Shown here piece after piece: positions 24,160 to 31,717 of a DNA stretch of 35,166 nucleotides. Both the position numbers and the translations under genes were made by a program. The DNA is taken from the NCBI GenBank assembly GCA_023249635.1, contig JAHFCH010000047.1, positions 1 to 35,166 of the forward strand, given 5' to 3'. A model generated the notes under the pieces. The model did not search any database. It saw nothing but the letters and a program-made list of their open reading frames with translations, and was not told the origin of the DNA. How positions within the stretch are numbered: position 1 is the stretch's first letter; each line of letters begins with the position of its first letter. The DNA comes from Fibrobacterota bacterium. Lineage in GTDB: Bacteria; Fibrobacterota; Fibrobacteria; UBA11236.

Positions 24160-24900
24160 ATGGCCCGGTACCGGTTCGCAGTGGAATATTTGGGTTCCGC
24201 CTTCGCGGGCTGGCAATTCCAGCCGGGACAGCTGACGGTGCAGGGCGAACTCGAAAAGGCGCTGAAGGTGTGCCTGCGTGAGCCTATCACCGTATTCGGG
24301 GCGGGCCGCACCGACTCGGGCGTACATGCCACCGGGCAAGTGGCGCATTTCGACTGCGCCGGCGAACCCCAGGCGCGCCGCATCGAGCACTCGCTCAACG
24401 CGCTTACCCCGCATACCATTTGCGTCCGCGCCATGCAAGCCTGCGCGCCGGAGTTCCATGCGCGTTACTCCGCGCTCTCGCGCCTTTACCGCTACCGCAT
24501 CGCGCTTCGGCCCACCGCCCTGATGGCCGGGCTTTCCTGGCATCCCGGAATACCAATCGACATCGATCGCTTTCGCGCCGCGCTTGCCGGCGTGATCGGC
24601 ACCCATGATTTTGTTAACTTTTCCCTGCCCCGGGACGACGGGAAGACCACCCTCTGCGAGGTACTTCGGGCCGAAGCGATTGCGGATGTGGCCTTCCTGA
24701 CCGTAACGCTGGAGGCCAACCGGTTCCTGCACAAGATGGTGCGTTCCATCGTGGGGGCCGCTTACGATGTGGCCCGCGGGGCCATACCGGAAGGATCCTT
24801 GCAAGGGATCCTGGCCGGAACCTTCCGGGGCGAACGGCACTGGGCACCCGCCCAGGGGCTTTGCCTGGAGAAAGTGGCTTACGAGGACTATGAATACTAA
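24160..24900 (+). CDS. truA: tRNA pseudouridine(38-40) synthase
   Basis: 246 residues. TruA converts uridines 38-40 in the anticodon stem-loop to pseudouridine. The catalytic aspartate is D52 in GAGRTDSGVHA. Other family features are the N-terminal EYLGSAFAGWQFQP, NALTPHTICVRAMQ, FHARYSALSRLYRYRI, GTHDFVNFS and NRFLHKMVRSIVGA. Length is normal. The 3' end overlaps the htrA start by 11 nt, so truA, htrA and the DUF4321 gene are probably one transcript. Confidence 0.97.
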   Translation: MARYRFAVEYLGSAFAGWQFQPGQLTVQGELEKALKVCLREPITVFGAGRTDSGVHATGQVAHFDCAGEPQARRIEHSLNALTPHTICVRAMQACAPEFHARYSALSRLYRYRIALRPTALMAGLSWHPGIPIDIDRFRAALAGVIGTHDFVNFSLPRDDGKTTLCEVLRAEAIADVAFLTVTLEANRFLHKMVRSIVGAAYDVARGAIPEGSLQGILAGTFRGERHWAPAQGLCLEKVAYEDYEY

Positions 24901-26092
24901 GCATTCGCTGCATCGCATTCCGCTCGCCGGGTCGCTTGCCTGCTTCGCCGCGCTTACCATGGGAACGGCTTTCGCCGCGGGTTCGTCTTCACCGCTCCCG
25001 CCCGCGCCCTCGGCGGTCGGAACGCCCGTTCCGGTACCCGCGCCCGGCAATCCCAACGGCTCCAATCCTTCCGATGCGCGGCGCACCGCCATCGTGGTCG
25101 CCACGGAAAAGGCGGCCCCCTCCGTCGCTTCCATTACCGTCCGCCGCACCGCGGTGGTGGCCTACGGCAACCCATTCTTCCAGGATCCCTTTTTCGATTT
25201 TTTCGGGCCGCAATACCGGCGCAAGGAGATGAGCAGCCTCGGCTCGGGCGTCATCATCTCCCGGGAAGGCTACATCCTCACCAACAGCCACGTGGTGGGC
25301 GGCGGGGAACAAGGCGGGGAGCTGGAAGGCATCACCGTGACGTTATATGACGGCCGCCAATTCCAGGCCAAGCTGGTGGGCGCGGACGGCGCCAATGATC
25401 TGGCGGTCATCAAGGTGCAAGCACCCGACCTTCCCGTGGCATCGATCCAGGAAAAGCCCGACAACCTGATCGGGGAATGGGTGGTCGCCATCGGAAATCC
25501 CTACGGCTACCTGATCGGGGACACCAAGCCGACGGTGACGGTCGGGGTCATCAGCGCCGTCAACCGCACCTTCAGCAGCACCAGCGATATCCATTACCAC
25601 AACATGATCCAGACCGACGCCTCCATCAACCCCGGAAATTCGGGCGGGGCCTTGATCAACGCGGACGGGAAACTCATCGGCATCAACACTTTCATCTTCA
25701 CCGGCGGCGGGCAGTCCCAGGGCTCCATCGGATTGGGTTTCGCCATCCCGATTTTGAAGGCCAAGCTGGTGATGGACGAGTTGATCAAGTACGGACGCAT
25801 CCGTGAATTCACCACGGGCATCTATGCCGATCCCAACCTGGACGAGGCGCGGCCCGGCGTCGCCATCGCCGGCCTCGATCGGGGTTCGCCGGGGGAGAAG
25901 TCCGGACTCAAGGTCGGCGACGTGATTTACGAGGTCGCAGGCAAGCGGATCAATACCTTGCAGGACGTGCAGGATGTCTTCAAGCTTTTCCAGGTGGGCG
26001 AATCGGTGGAGATCCTGTACGTGCGCGTGCAGGAAAAACGCAAGACTTCGATTCTGCTTGAGGAAAAGCCCCGCAAAAAGAAACTTTATTGA
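24890..26092 (+). CDS. HtrA/DegP-family periplasmic serine protease with one PDZ domain
   Basis: 400 residues. A signal peptide (LAGSLACFAALTMGTAFAAG) leads into a Pro/Ser-rich linker and a trypsin-like domain with the triad H134 (TNSHVVGG), D170 (GANDLAVIKV) and S251 (INPGNSGGAL). A single PDZ domain follows at about 310-385 (GVAIAGLDRGSPGEKSGLKV, GDVIYEVAGKRINTLQDVQD). Such proteases degrade or refold misfolded envelope proteins; the single PDZ is more like DegS or HtrA than the two-PDZ DegP. The ATG lies inside the end of truA, with GAGG upstream. Clear family assignment, subfamily not certain. Confidence 0.95.
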   Translation: MNTKHSLHRIPLAGSLACFAALTMGTAFAAGSSSPLPPAPSAVGTPVPVPAPGNPNGSNPSDARRTAIVVATEKAAPSVASITVRRTAVVAYGNPFFQDPFFDFFGPQYRRKEMSSLGSGVIISREGYILTNSHVVGGGEQGGELEGITVTLYDGRQFQAKLVGADGANDLAVIKVQAPDLPVASIQEKPDNLIGEWVVAIGNPYGYLIGDTKPTVTVGVISAVNRTFSSTSDIHYHNMIQTDASINPGNSGGALINADGKLIGINTFIFTGGGQSQGSIGLGFAIPILKAKLVMDELIKYGRIREFTTGIYADPNLDEARPGVAIAGLDRGSPGEKSGLKVGDVIYEVAGKRINTLQDVQDVFKLFQVGESVEILYVRVQEKRKTSILLEEKPRKKKLY

Positions 26093-26113
26093 ACACAAGG
26101 ATGGGAGCCGAAA

Positions 26114-26425
26114 ATGAATAGAACTGCCGGTGTCGGCCGATTGGTGGTTTTCATCCTGCTGGGTCTTATCCTGGGCGGAATCCTGGGCGAGGTGCTGGGT
26201 CTGGTGCTGGGCCAAATCGGGGTCATGAGCGGAGGCGACATCAACAATCCCATCCGCAATTTCTTCGTCAAGGCCTGGGAGCCCGACCTGGGCTTCCGCG
26301 ACGGCTGGGCCCTGGACCTGTACATGATCAAGATCCGGCTGGGATTGGGCTTCAAGTTCAATACCTGCAGCATCCTGGGGATGATCCTGAGCCTGTATAT
26401 CATGAAGTGGTCGAATCGGGGCTGA
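26114..26425 (+). CDS. DUF4321 family small membrane protein
   Basis: 103 residues. A first hydrophobic helix (VVFILLGLILGGILGEVLGL) and a second near the C-terminus (TCSILGMILSLYIM) with the conserved middle LDLYMIKIRLGLGFKFN match the DUF4321 pattern. Its function is unknown; it lies 21 nt after htrA with GGGAG before the ATG, so it is likely co-expressed with the protease. An envelope role is inference. Confidence 0.85.
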   Translation: MNRTAGVGRLVVFILLGLILGGILGEVLGLVLGQIGVMSGGDINNPIRNFFVKAWEPDLGFRDGWALDLYMIKIRLGLGFKFNTCSILGMILSLYIMKWSNRG

Positions 26426-26464
26426 CGAGCGTAGCTCCCTGCGGTTCCGCGCGCCTAGGTATGA

Positions 26465-26536
26465 GGTTTAAGGTCTAAGGTTTAAGGGGGAATCCTGTCT
26501 TCTGCTTTACTTAAACCTTAAACCTTAAACCTTCTT
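26465..26536. repeat. Palindromic intergenic repeat of 7-nt units, copy 2
   Basis: Left arm 26465-26490 has the same heptamers as copy 1 (TTTAAGG, TCTAAGG, TTTAAGG, then GGG); right arm 26510-26533 is three tandem CCTTAAA-type units. The arms pair around a loop of about 20 nt, with one mismatch. It ends in AAACCTTCTT 27 nt before gatA. The loop sequence differs entirely from copy 1, while the arms are conserved. Confidence 0.85.
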
Positions 26537-26563
26537 AATCCCCCGATTTCTACCTTTCCGCCC

Positions 26564-27985
26564 ATGCCTACCATCGCCGAAACCGCCCGTAAAGTCCAGT
26601 CCGGAGAGGTCACCGCCGAATCCCTGGTGACCGATTCCCTGGCCAAGATCGAAGCTTCCAAAGGGCTGAACGCCTACATCTCGGTGTTGGCCGATTCGGC
26701 CCTGGAACGGGCCCGCGGTTTGGACAAGCGGCGCATGGCGGGCGAGAAGCTGGGGCCCTTGGCGGGCATACCCATCGCCATCAAGGACAATATCGTGACC
26801 TCGGCGGGGCGCACCACCTGCGGTTCCAAAATCCTTTCCGCCTTCAAGTCCCCGTACGATGCGACCGCCGTGGAACTCTTGCTCGCGTCCGGAGCCATAC
26901 CGGTGGGCAAGACCAACATGGACGAGTTCGCGATGGGATCGACTTCGGAAACCAGCGCGTTCGGCGCGCCCAAGAATCCCCTCGATGAAGGCGTCATCGC
27001 CGGAGGCTCCTCCGGAGGATCCGCGGTCGCGGTCGCCTCGGGTACCGTCGCCGCCTCCTTGGGCTCGGACACGGGTGGTTCCATCCGGCAGCCCGCCTCG
27101 TGCTGCGGTCTGGTGGGGGTGAAACCCACCTACGGTCGCGTCTCGCGTTACGGCCTGGTGGCCTACGCTTCTTCGCTCGATCAGATCGGTACCTTCGGCA
27201 ACTCGGTGGCCGATGCCGCCTACCTGCTGAACTCGGTTTGCGGATGGGATTCCCACGACAATACCTCGGCCCAGGTGGCCGTTCCCGACTTCACCGCTTC
27301 GCTCTCCAAAGGCATCAAAGGGAAAATCATCGGACTGCCCAAGGAATGTTTCGGCGTAGGACTGCAGCCCGAAGTGCGTTCCGCCATCATGAAGGCCTTG
27401 GAAACCCTGGAAAAGGCCGGCGCGGTGATGCGCGAGGTTTCCATCCCCAGCTTCCAATACGCCGTGGCCGCTTACTACGTAATCGCCACCGCCGAAGCAT
27501 CGGCCAACCTTTCCCGGTACGATGGCGTGCGCTATACCTCGCGTTCCAAGGACGTGAAGGATCTCTTCGGCTTATATGCCAAGTCGCGTTCCGAGGGATT
27601 CGGGGAAGAGGTCAAGAAGCGCATCCTGTTGGGCACCTACGTGCTCAGCTCCGGCTTCTACGACGCGTACTATATGCAGGCCCAGAAAGTGCGCCGCCTG
27701 ATCACGGACGATTTCAACAAGGCCTTCACGGCCTGCGACGTGGTGGTGACCCCGACCATGCCCACCCTGCCGCCCAAGCTGGGCGCCATCTACAGCGATC
27801 CCATGGCGCAGTATCTGGGCGATATCTATACGGTGGCGGTGAACCTGGCGGGCCTGCCTGCCTCGTCCCAGCCGGTGGCCAAATCGGGCAAGCTCTCGGT
27901 GGGCCTGCAATTCATCGGCAAGGCCTTCGGCGAAGAAGAATTGCTCCAGGTGGCTGCTGCCACCGAAACCCTCTGCAAGAACTGA
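26564..27985 (+). CDS. gatA: Asp-tRNA(Asn)/Glu-tRNA(Gln) amidotransferase subunit A
   Basis: 473 residues. GatA is the amidase subunit that supplies ammonia to convert Glu-tRNA(Gln) or Asp-tRNA(Asn). The Ser-cisSer-Lys triad is K74 (AIKDNI), S149 (GGSSGGS) and S173 (TGGSIRQPAS). The characteristic GLVGVKPTYGRVSRYGLVAY and GTYVLSSGFYDAYYMQAQKV stretches separate it from other amidases and mark it as GatA. gatB and gatC are not adjacent, so they must lie elsewhere. There is no ribosome-binding site at the ATG; the palindromic repeat is just upstream. Confidence 0.96.
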   Translation: MPTIAETARKVQSGEVTAESLVTDSLAKIEASKGLNAYISVLADSALERARGLDKRRMAGEKLGPLAGIPIAIKDNIVTSAGRTTCGSKILSAFKSPYDATAVELLLASGAIPVGKTNMDEFAMGSTSETSAFGAPKNPLDEGVIAGGSSGGSAVAVASGTVAASLGSDTGGSIRQPASCCGLVGVKPTYGRVSRYGLVAYASSLDQIGTFGNSVADAAYLLNSVCGWDSHDNTSAQVAVPDFTASLSKGIKGKIIGLPKECFGVGLQPEVRSAIMKALETLEKAGAVMREVSIPSFQYAVAAYYVIATAEASANLSRYDGVRYTSRSKDVKDLFGLYAKSRSEGFGEEVKKRILLGTYVLSSGFYDAYYMQAQKVRRLITDDFNKAFTACDVVVTPTMPTLPPKLGAIYSDPMAQYLGDIYTVAVNLAGLPASSQPVAKSGKLSVGLQFIGKAFGEEELLQVAAATETLCKN

Positions 27986-28022
27986 GCGCCCGCTCCCGGG
28001 CCTTTCCCGTTCACCTTCCCCT

Positions 28023-29192
28023 TCAACGCAGGTAAGGGACCCAGGCCCGCCAGGCCGCCCGGCGCGACGCTAAGCGGCGCCCTTTCAGGTCATACGCGTT
28101 TCTGGTTTCCGCAGTCCGGGGCCGCATGGAGGCCATCGGCCGGATGGCCGCCCCGTTCCCGCGGCGTATCCACAGGTCCTGCGCGGCATGCATGTACAGG
28201 TTACCCTTGGAATCGTACTTGAGGGCGCGGGTCACCTTGGAAGTATCCTTGCCCAGGCCGCCGTTGATGGACGAGAAGGCCGTCATCCCCTTATCCGAGA
28301 TCTTGACGCCCATCCATTGGGCGCCGATCACTACGCCGCCACCCGGCGTCAGGGCGCAGGCCAAGGCGAAACCCGCGCCGCTTTGGGCGTCGGTCACCTT
28401 GACGGATGATTCGCCCGGCAGCATGGCCGCGACGTTCATGGCGTCCAAGGTTACGGCCACGCCGCCTTTGATGCCGGCGTCGATGCCATGGGCGCCGGTG
28501 CCCAATCGGAACACGCTATCCCAGCTCGCGCCCTTGTCCTTGGAGCGGTACAAAGTCTGGTAGGCGACTTTGGCCTTGCCGCCTTCGGCCCACAGGACGC
28601 CATCGGGATCCGAAGTGAACTGGCCATAAATGATCAGATCGCCGGTCTTGGTCCAGGTCTTGCCCTTGTCCTTCGAGATCTGCAGCGTGTTCATGGCCGC
28701 GCCCAAGGTGGAATAAAGCATGTACATGTTGCCGTCGGCGGCGATGCGCAGGCTGGTGGGGATGGCCCAGCCGATACCGTCAAGGCTATCCACCACGCTG
28801 GTCCAGTTGGAACCGTGATCGGTCGATTTGAAAAGGGATTTGCCCAGCTTGACCGATGGCTTGGTGATCATGTAGGCCTGCACCACGTAGAGATCGCCGT
28901 TGCCATCGCATTGGATGCTGCCGTCCCGATCCATGCCGGTCACGTCGCCGCCGGCGACCTTCATGGTAACGGGATTGGTAAGGGAGCTCCCGCCCGTCCA
29001 ATGCTTACCCGCATCGGAGCTCCACCAAGTCCCGCCTCCGCCGAAGACGCTCACGATATCGTTGGCGTCGACGACAAGGAAATCGATGGCCACGTCGTTG
29101 GGGGGATTGATCTTCTCCCAGTCCTGCGCGCGCGGCGCGGCCAGGCAGGCGAGCAAGGTTGCGAGGGCGAGGCGGTTGGCGGTGGAACGCAT
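28023..29192 (-). CDS. Exported Asp-box (BNR/sialidase-type) beta-propeller protein
   Basis: 389 residues from the ATG at 29190-29192 (GGAG 5 nt upstream). A signal peptide (RLALATLLACLAAPRAQ) is followed by repeats containing the Asp-box pattern S-x-D-x-G-x-x-W: SSDAGKHW, STDHGSNW, SKDKGKTW and SKDKGASW. Such repeats fold as a beta-propeller, found in sialidases, glycosidases and photosynthesis-related proteins; the sialidase catalytic residues are not evident, so I do not call it an enzyme. The C-terminus ends with AYDLKGRRL and then AWVPYLR, the D-x-x-G-R tail also seen on other exported proteins in the window. The gene converges with gatA (37 nt apart) and is divergent from the lipoprotein gene. 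Confidence 0.75.
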   Translation of the reverse strand: MRSTANRLALATLLACLAAPRAQDWEKINPPNDVAIDFLVVDANDIVSVFGGGGTWWSSDAGKHWTGGSSLTNPVTMKVAGGDVTGMDRDGSIQCDGNGDLYVVQAYMITKPSVKLGKSLFKSTDHGSNWTSVVDSLDGIGWAIPTSLRIAADGNMYMLYSTLGAAMNTLQISKDKGKTWTKTGDLIIYGQFTSDPDGVLWAEGGKAKVAYQTLYRSKDKGASWDSVFRLGTGAHGIDAGIKGGVAVTLDAMNVAAMLPGESSVKVTDAQSGAGFALACALTPGGGVVIGAQWMGVKISDKGMTAFSSINGGLGKDTSKVTRALKYDSKGNLYMHAAQDLWIRRGNGAAIRPMASMRPRTAETRNAYDLKGRRLASRRAAWRAWVPYLR

Positions 29193-29361
29193 GGGTTCTC
29201 CGGGTCGGGGGCCCTGGGGGCCCGGTGGTAGGGGGCGGGAGCGGCGGCATAACCTGCGCGTTACCCCGGCCATTTTCCCGAAAGGTAATAACTGCCGAAA
29301 CCCGCGTCGGCTTGATCCGGGATTGTCTAGATTTGTTTCCGACCATGTCGGAATCCTTTCC

Positions 29362-29904
29362 ATGATCGGCCGCTGGGCCCGGCTGGGCGGTACCCTGGTT
29401 CCCGTTTTCCTTGCGGCCTGCGGCCCCCTGGTACGGCCGTATTACAATCGCGATGCGGGCGGCTACATCATGCCCGATCCCTCCCTGACCCCGACCCCGC
29501 TGGTGCCTTCGGCCCTTAAAGGCCGGTCCACCGGCGCCGACGGCCTGCGCAAGGCCGCCGAGGCCTACCTGGGAGTGCCCTACCGCTTCGGTGGCCAGAG
29601 CCGGTCCGGATTCGATTGCTCCGGTTTCATCCGCCAGGTATTCGCCGAAACCCATGGCCTTGATCTGCCGCACAGTTCCGCGGCCATGTACGGGCGGGGA
29701 GAGTCCGTCTCCAGAGCGGATCTCAAGACCGGGGATGTGGTCTTCTTCAAGAGCCTGGGTTTCGTCGATCATGCCGGCATCTACATGGGCGGAGGCTATT
29801 TCATCCACTCCGCCACCAGCGTGGGCGTTGCCTATTCGGCCCTGGACGCGCCGTATTTCGGATCGCATTACGCCGGGGCGCGCCGGTTGCTCTCCGCGCC
29901 TTGA
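29362..29904 (+). CDS. NlpC/P60-family lipoprotein peptidoglycan hydrolase
   Basis: 180 residues. The N-terminus has a lipobox (VFLAAC, cysteine 20), so it is expected to be lipid-anchored in the envelope. The NlpC/P60 domain (about 58-180) holds the predicted catalytic C86 (GFDCSGFI), H137 (VDHAGIYMG) and H149 (YFIHSAT). Such enzymes cut the D-Glu to diaminopimelate link in peptidoglycan stems, like Spr/MepS. YLGVPYRFGG before the cysteine is typical. It starts a plus-strand unit with pheA and rph, though spacing of 31 nt suggests only loose linkage. Confidence 0.92.
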   Translation: MIGRWARLGGTLVPVFLAACGPLVRPYYNRDAGGYIMPDPSLTPTPLVPSALKGRSTGADGLRKAAEAYLGVPYRFGGQSRSGFDCSGFIRQVFAETHGLDLPHSSAAMYGRGESVSRADLKTGDVVFFKSLGFVDHAGIYMGGGYFIHSATSVGVAYSALDAPYFGSHYAGARRLLSAP

Positions 29905-29935
29905 GGCCCGGCCCCGCAGCACCTATCTTTGGCCC

Positions 29936-30820
29936 ATGAAAGCCGCGTTCCAGGGCGTCCATGGCGCCTACAGCGAGTTGGCCAGCAAACAATTGCTCGG
30001 CCAAAGCATCGCCACCCTCCCTTGCGAATCGTTCCAGGACGTTTTCGACGCGGTGGCCGCGGGCAAGGCCGCGCGCGGCATCCTACCCATCGAGAACTCC
30101 CTGGCCGGGAGCATCCACCAGAATTACGATCTTCTGCTCGCGCGCAAGTTGCACATCGTAGGCGAGGCCTACTTGAAGGTCGAGCACGTGCTCATGTGCC
30201 ATCCCTCCACCAGTCTGTCCGCCATCCGCCAGGTGCGCTCCCATCCGCAGGCGCTGGCCCAATGCAGCCACTTCTTCGCGAAGACGAAGCGCATCAAGGC
30301 CGCGCCCTATTTCGATACCGCCGGAGCCGCGGAATCCCTGGTCCAGGAGGCCCCGAAGGATATCGGCGCCATCGCGAGTTCCTACGCCGCGGGATTGTAT
30401 GGTCTCAAGGTGCTGAAGCGGAACCTGCAGAACAGCGCCGACAATTTCACCCGCTTCCTGGCGGTGGCCAAGCTCCCCTTGCCCAAGACCGCGGGCGGCG
30501 CGGGTTTCAAGACCAGCATCGCCTTCATGCCCAAGCGCAATGCGGTAGGTAGCCTGCACGCCGTACTCGGCGTGTTCGCCGAACGCGGCATCGACCTGTT
30601 CAAGATCGAATCGCGCCCCAATCCGCTTTCCCCTTTCGAGTACTGGTTCTACGCGGACTTGGCGGGAAGTCCCGCCGATCCCGCCGTGGCCCCGGCCCTG
30701 AAAAAACTCGCCGGGCTCACCTCGGATTTGAGGATCCTGGGCGGTTACCCCCGCGCTACCCGTACTTCCGGCACGGCCCGCGCTGCGGGCGCCGCCGTTC
30801 CCGTTAAACCCCGGAGATAA
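29936..30820 (+). CDS. pheA: Prephenate dehydratase
   Basis: 294 residues, a monofunctional dehydratase with no chorismate mutase domain. It makes phenylpyruvate in phenylalanine synthesis. The catalytic part holds AFQGVHGAYSELA, GILPIENSLAGSI, the substrate loop and the conserved TRF triplet in DNFTRFLAV. The C-terminal ACT domain holds ESRPNPLSPFEYWFY (the phenylalanine-binding ESRP motif), so feedback inhibition by phenylalanine is likely. A basic, Ala-rich tail of about 25 residues follows. No ribosome-binding site is obvious. rph starts one base after the stop. Confidence 0.96.
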   Translation: MKAAFQGVHGAYSELASKQLLGQSIATLPCESFQDVFDAVAAGKAARGILPIENSLAGSIHQNYDLLLARKLHIVGEAYLKVEHVLMCHPSTSLSAIRQVRSHPQALAQCSHFFAKTKRIKAAPYFDTAGAAESLVQEAPKDIGAIASSYAAGLYGLKVLKRNLQNSADNFTRFLAVAKLPLPKTAGGAGFKTSIAFMPKRNAVGSLHAVLGVFAERGIDLFKIESRPNPLSPFEYWFYADLAGSPADPAVAPALKKLAGLTSDLRILGGYPRATRTSGTARAAGAAVPVKPRR

Positions 30821-30821
30821 A

Positions 30822-31565
30822 ATGGCCAGACCCGACGGACGCAAACTCGATGAACTCCGTTCCATCAAGATCACGGAGGATTTCGTGTCCACCGCCGAGG
30901 CTTCCTACCTAATCGAAGTGGGGAAGACGCGCATCCTGTGCTGCGCCAGCCTGGAAGAGGATCTACCCCGCTGGCTAAAGGGCAAGAACAAAGGTTGGGT
31001 GACGGCCGAGTACAACTTGCTGCCGCGCAGCACCCTCACCCGCGTCAAGCGCGAACGCGCCGGCGCCTCGGGACGCACCCAGGAGATCCAGCGCCTCATC
31101 GGCCGGGCCCTGCGCGGCGTCGTCGATCTGGAGGCCCTGGGCGAACGCAGCTTCACGGTCGATTGCGACGTGATCGAGGCCGATGGCGGCACCCGCACCG
31201 CTTCCATCGTGGGCGGTTTCATGGCGCTCGCAAAAGCGCTGCAGCGTATGAAGGCGAAAATGCCTCCCGCCGCGGCCGCGCTGCTTCCCGCCCGGCCCAT
31301 CCTGCGGCATTTCGTCTCGGCGGTATCCGTAGGCATCGTGGGCGGCCAACCCATGCTGGACCTGTGCTACGTGGAAGATTCCGACGCCGAGGTGGACATG
31401 AACGTGGTCCGCACCGACTCCGGCCATTTCGTGGAAGTGCAGGGCACGGGGGAGGAATCCACCTACTCGCGCGAACAGCTTAATCTGATGCTCGACCTGG
31501 CCGAGAAAGGGTGTAACGAACTGGTTACCCTGCAGAAGAAATTCCTCGGAAATACGCTTCCCTGA
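30822..31565 (+). CDS. rph: Ribonuclease PH
   Basis: 247 residues, the usual size. It is a phosphate-dependent 3'-5' exoribonuclease that trims tRNA and other RNA 3' ends. Family signatures are RPDGRKLDELR, AEYNLLPRST, the RNA-binding SGRTQEIQRLIGRALR, DCDVIEADGGTRTASIVGG and YVEDSDAEVDMNVV. The ATG has CGGAG 5 nt before it, inside the end of pheA, so the two genes are probably coupled. The C-terminal part is complete. Confidence 0.97.
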   Translation: MARPDGRKLDELRSIKITEDFVSTAEASYLIEVGKTRILCCASLEEDLPRWLKGKNKGWVTAEYNLLPRSTLTRVKRERAGASGRTQEIQRLIGRALRGVVDLEALGERSFTVDCDVIEADGGTRTASIVGGFMALAKALQRMKAKMPPAAAALLPARPILRHFVSAVSVGIVGGQPMLDLCYVEDSDAEVDMNVVRTDSGHFVEVQGTGEESTYSREQLNLMLDLAEKGCNELVTLQKKFLGNTLP

Positions 31566-31583
31566 CCCCGCCGGTAAACTCCC

Positions 31584-31640
31584 GGTCAAGCTGGGGGCAT
31601 TTGAGGCCGCTTTGACCCCGGGCGCCAAGGATATGCCCCC
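31584..31640 (+). promoter_or_regulatory. Pseudoknot-capable leader upstream of the GH81 gene
   Basis: Two stems interleave: GGTCAAGC (31584-31591) with GCTTTGACC (31609-31617, one bulged T), and GGGGGCAT (31593-31600) with a perfect ATGCCCCC (31633-31640). Their order is that of an H-type pseudoknot; either stem could also form alone. A further hairpin CCCGCC / GGCGGG lies at 31654-31680. It begins 18 nt after the rph stop and ends 77 nt before the GH81 start. No match to a riboswitch class that I recognise. Confidence 0.4.
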
Positions 31641-31717
31641 TTAGACCTCCCCGCCCGCCATAGCTTATGATCACGGCGGGGGCCGCGGCGTAAGCGGGCT
31701 TACCAAGGGGGCTTGGC

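Noticed and set aside
28023-29192. Asp-box protein considered as a sialidase
   Set aside because: Four Asp boxes are present, but the arginine triad and catalytic residues of sialidases are not evident, so only a propeller fold is supported.
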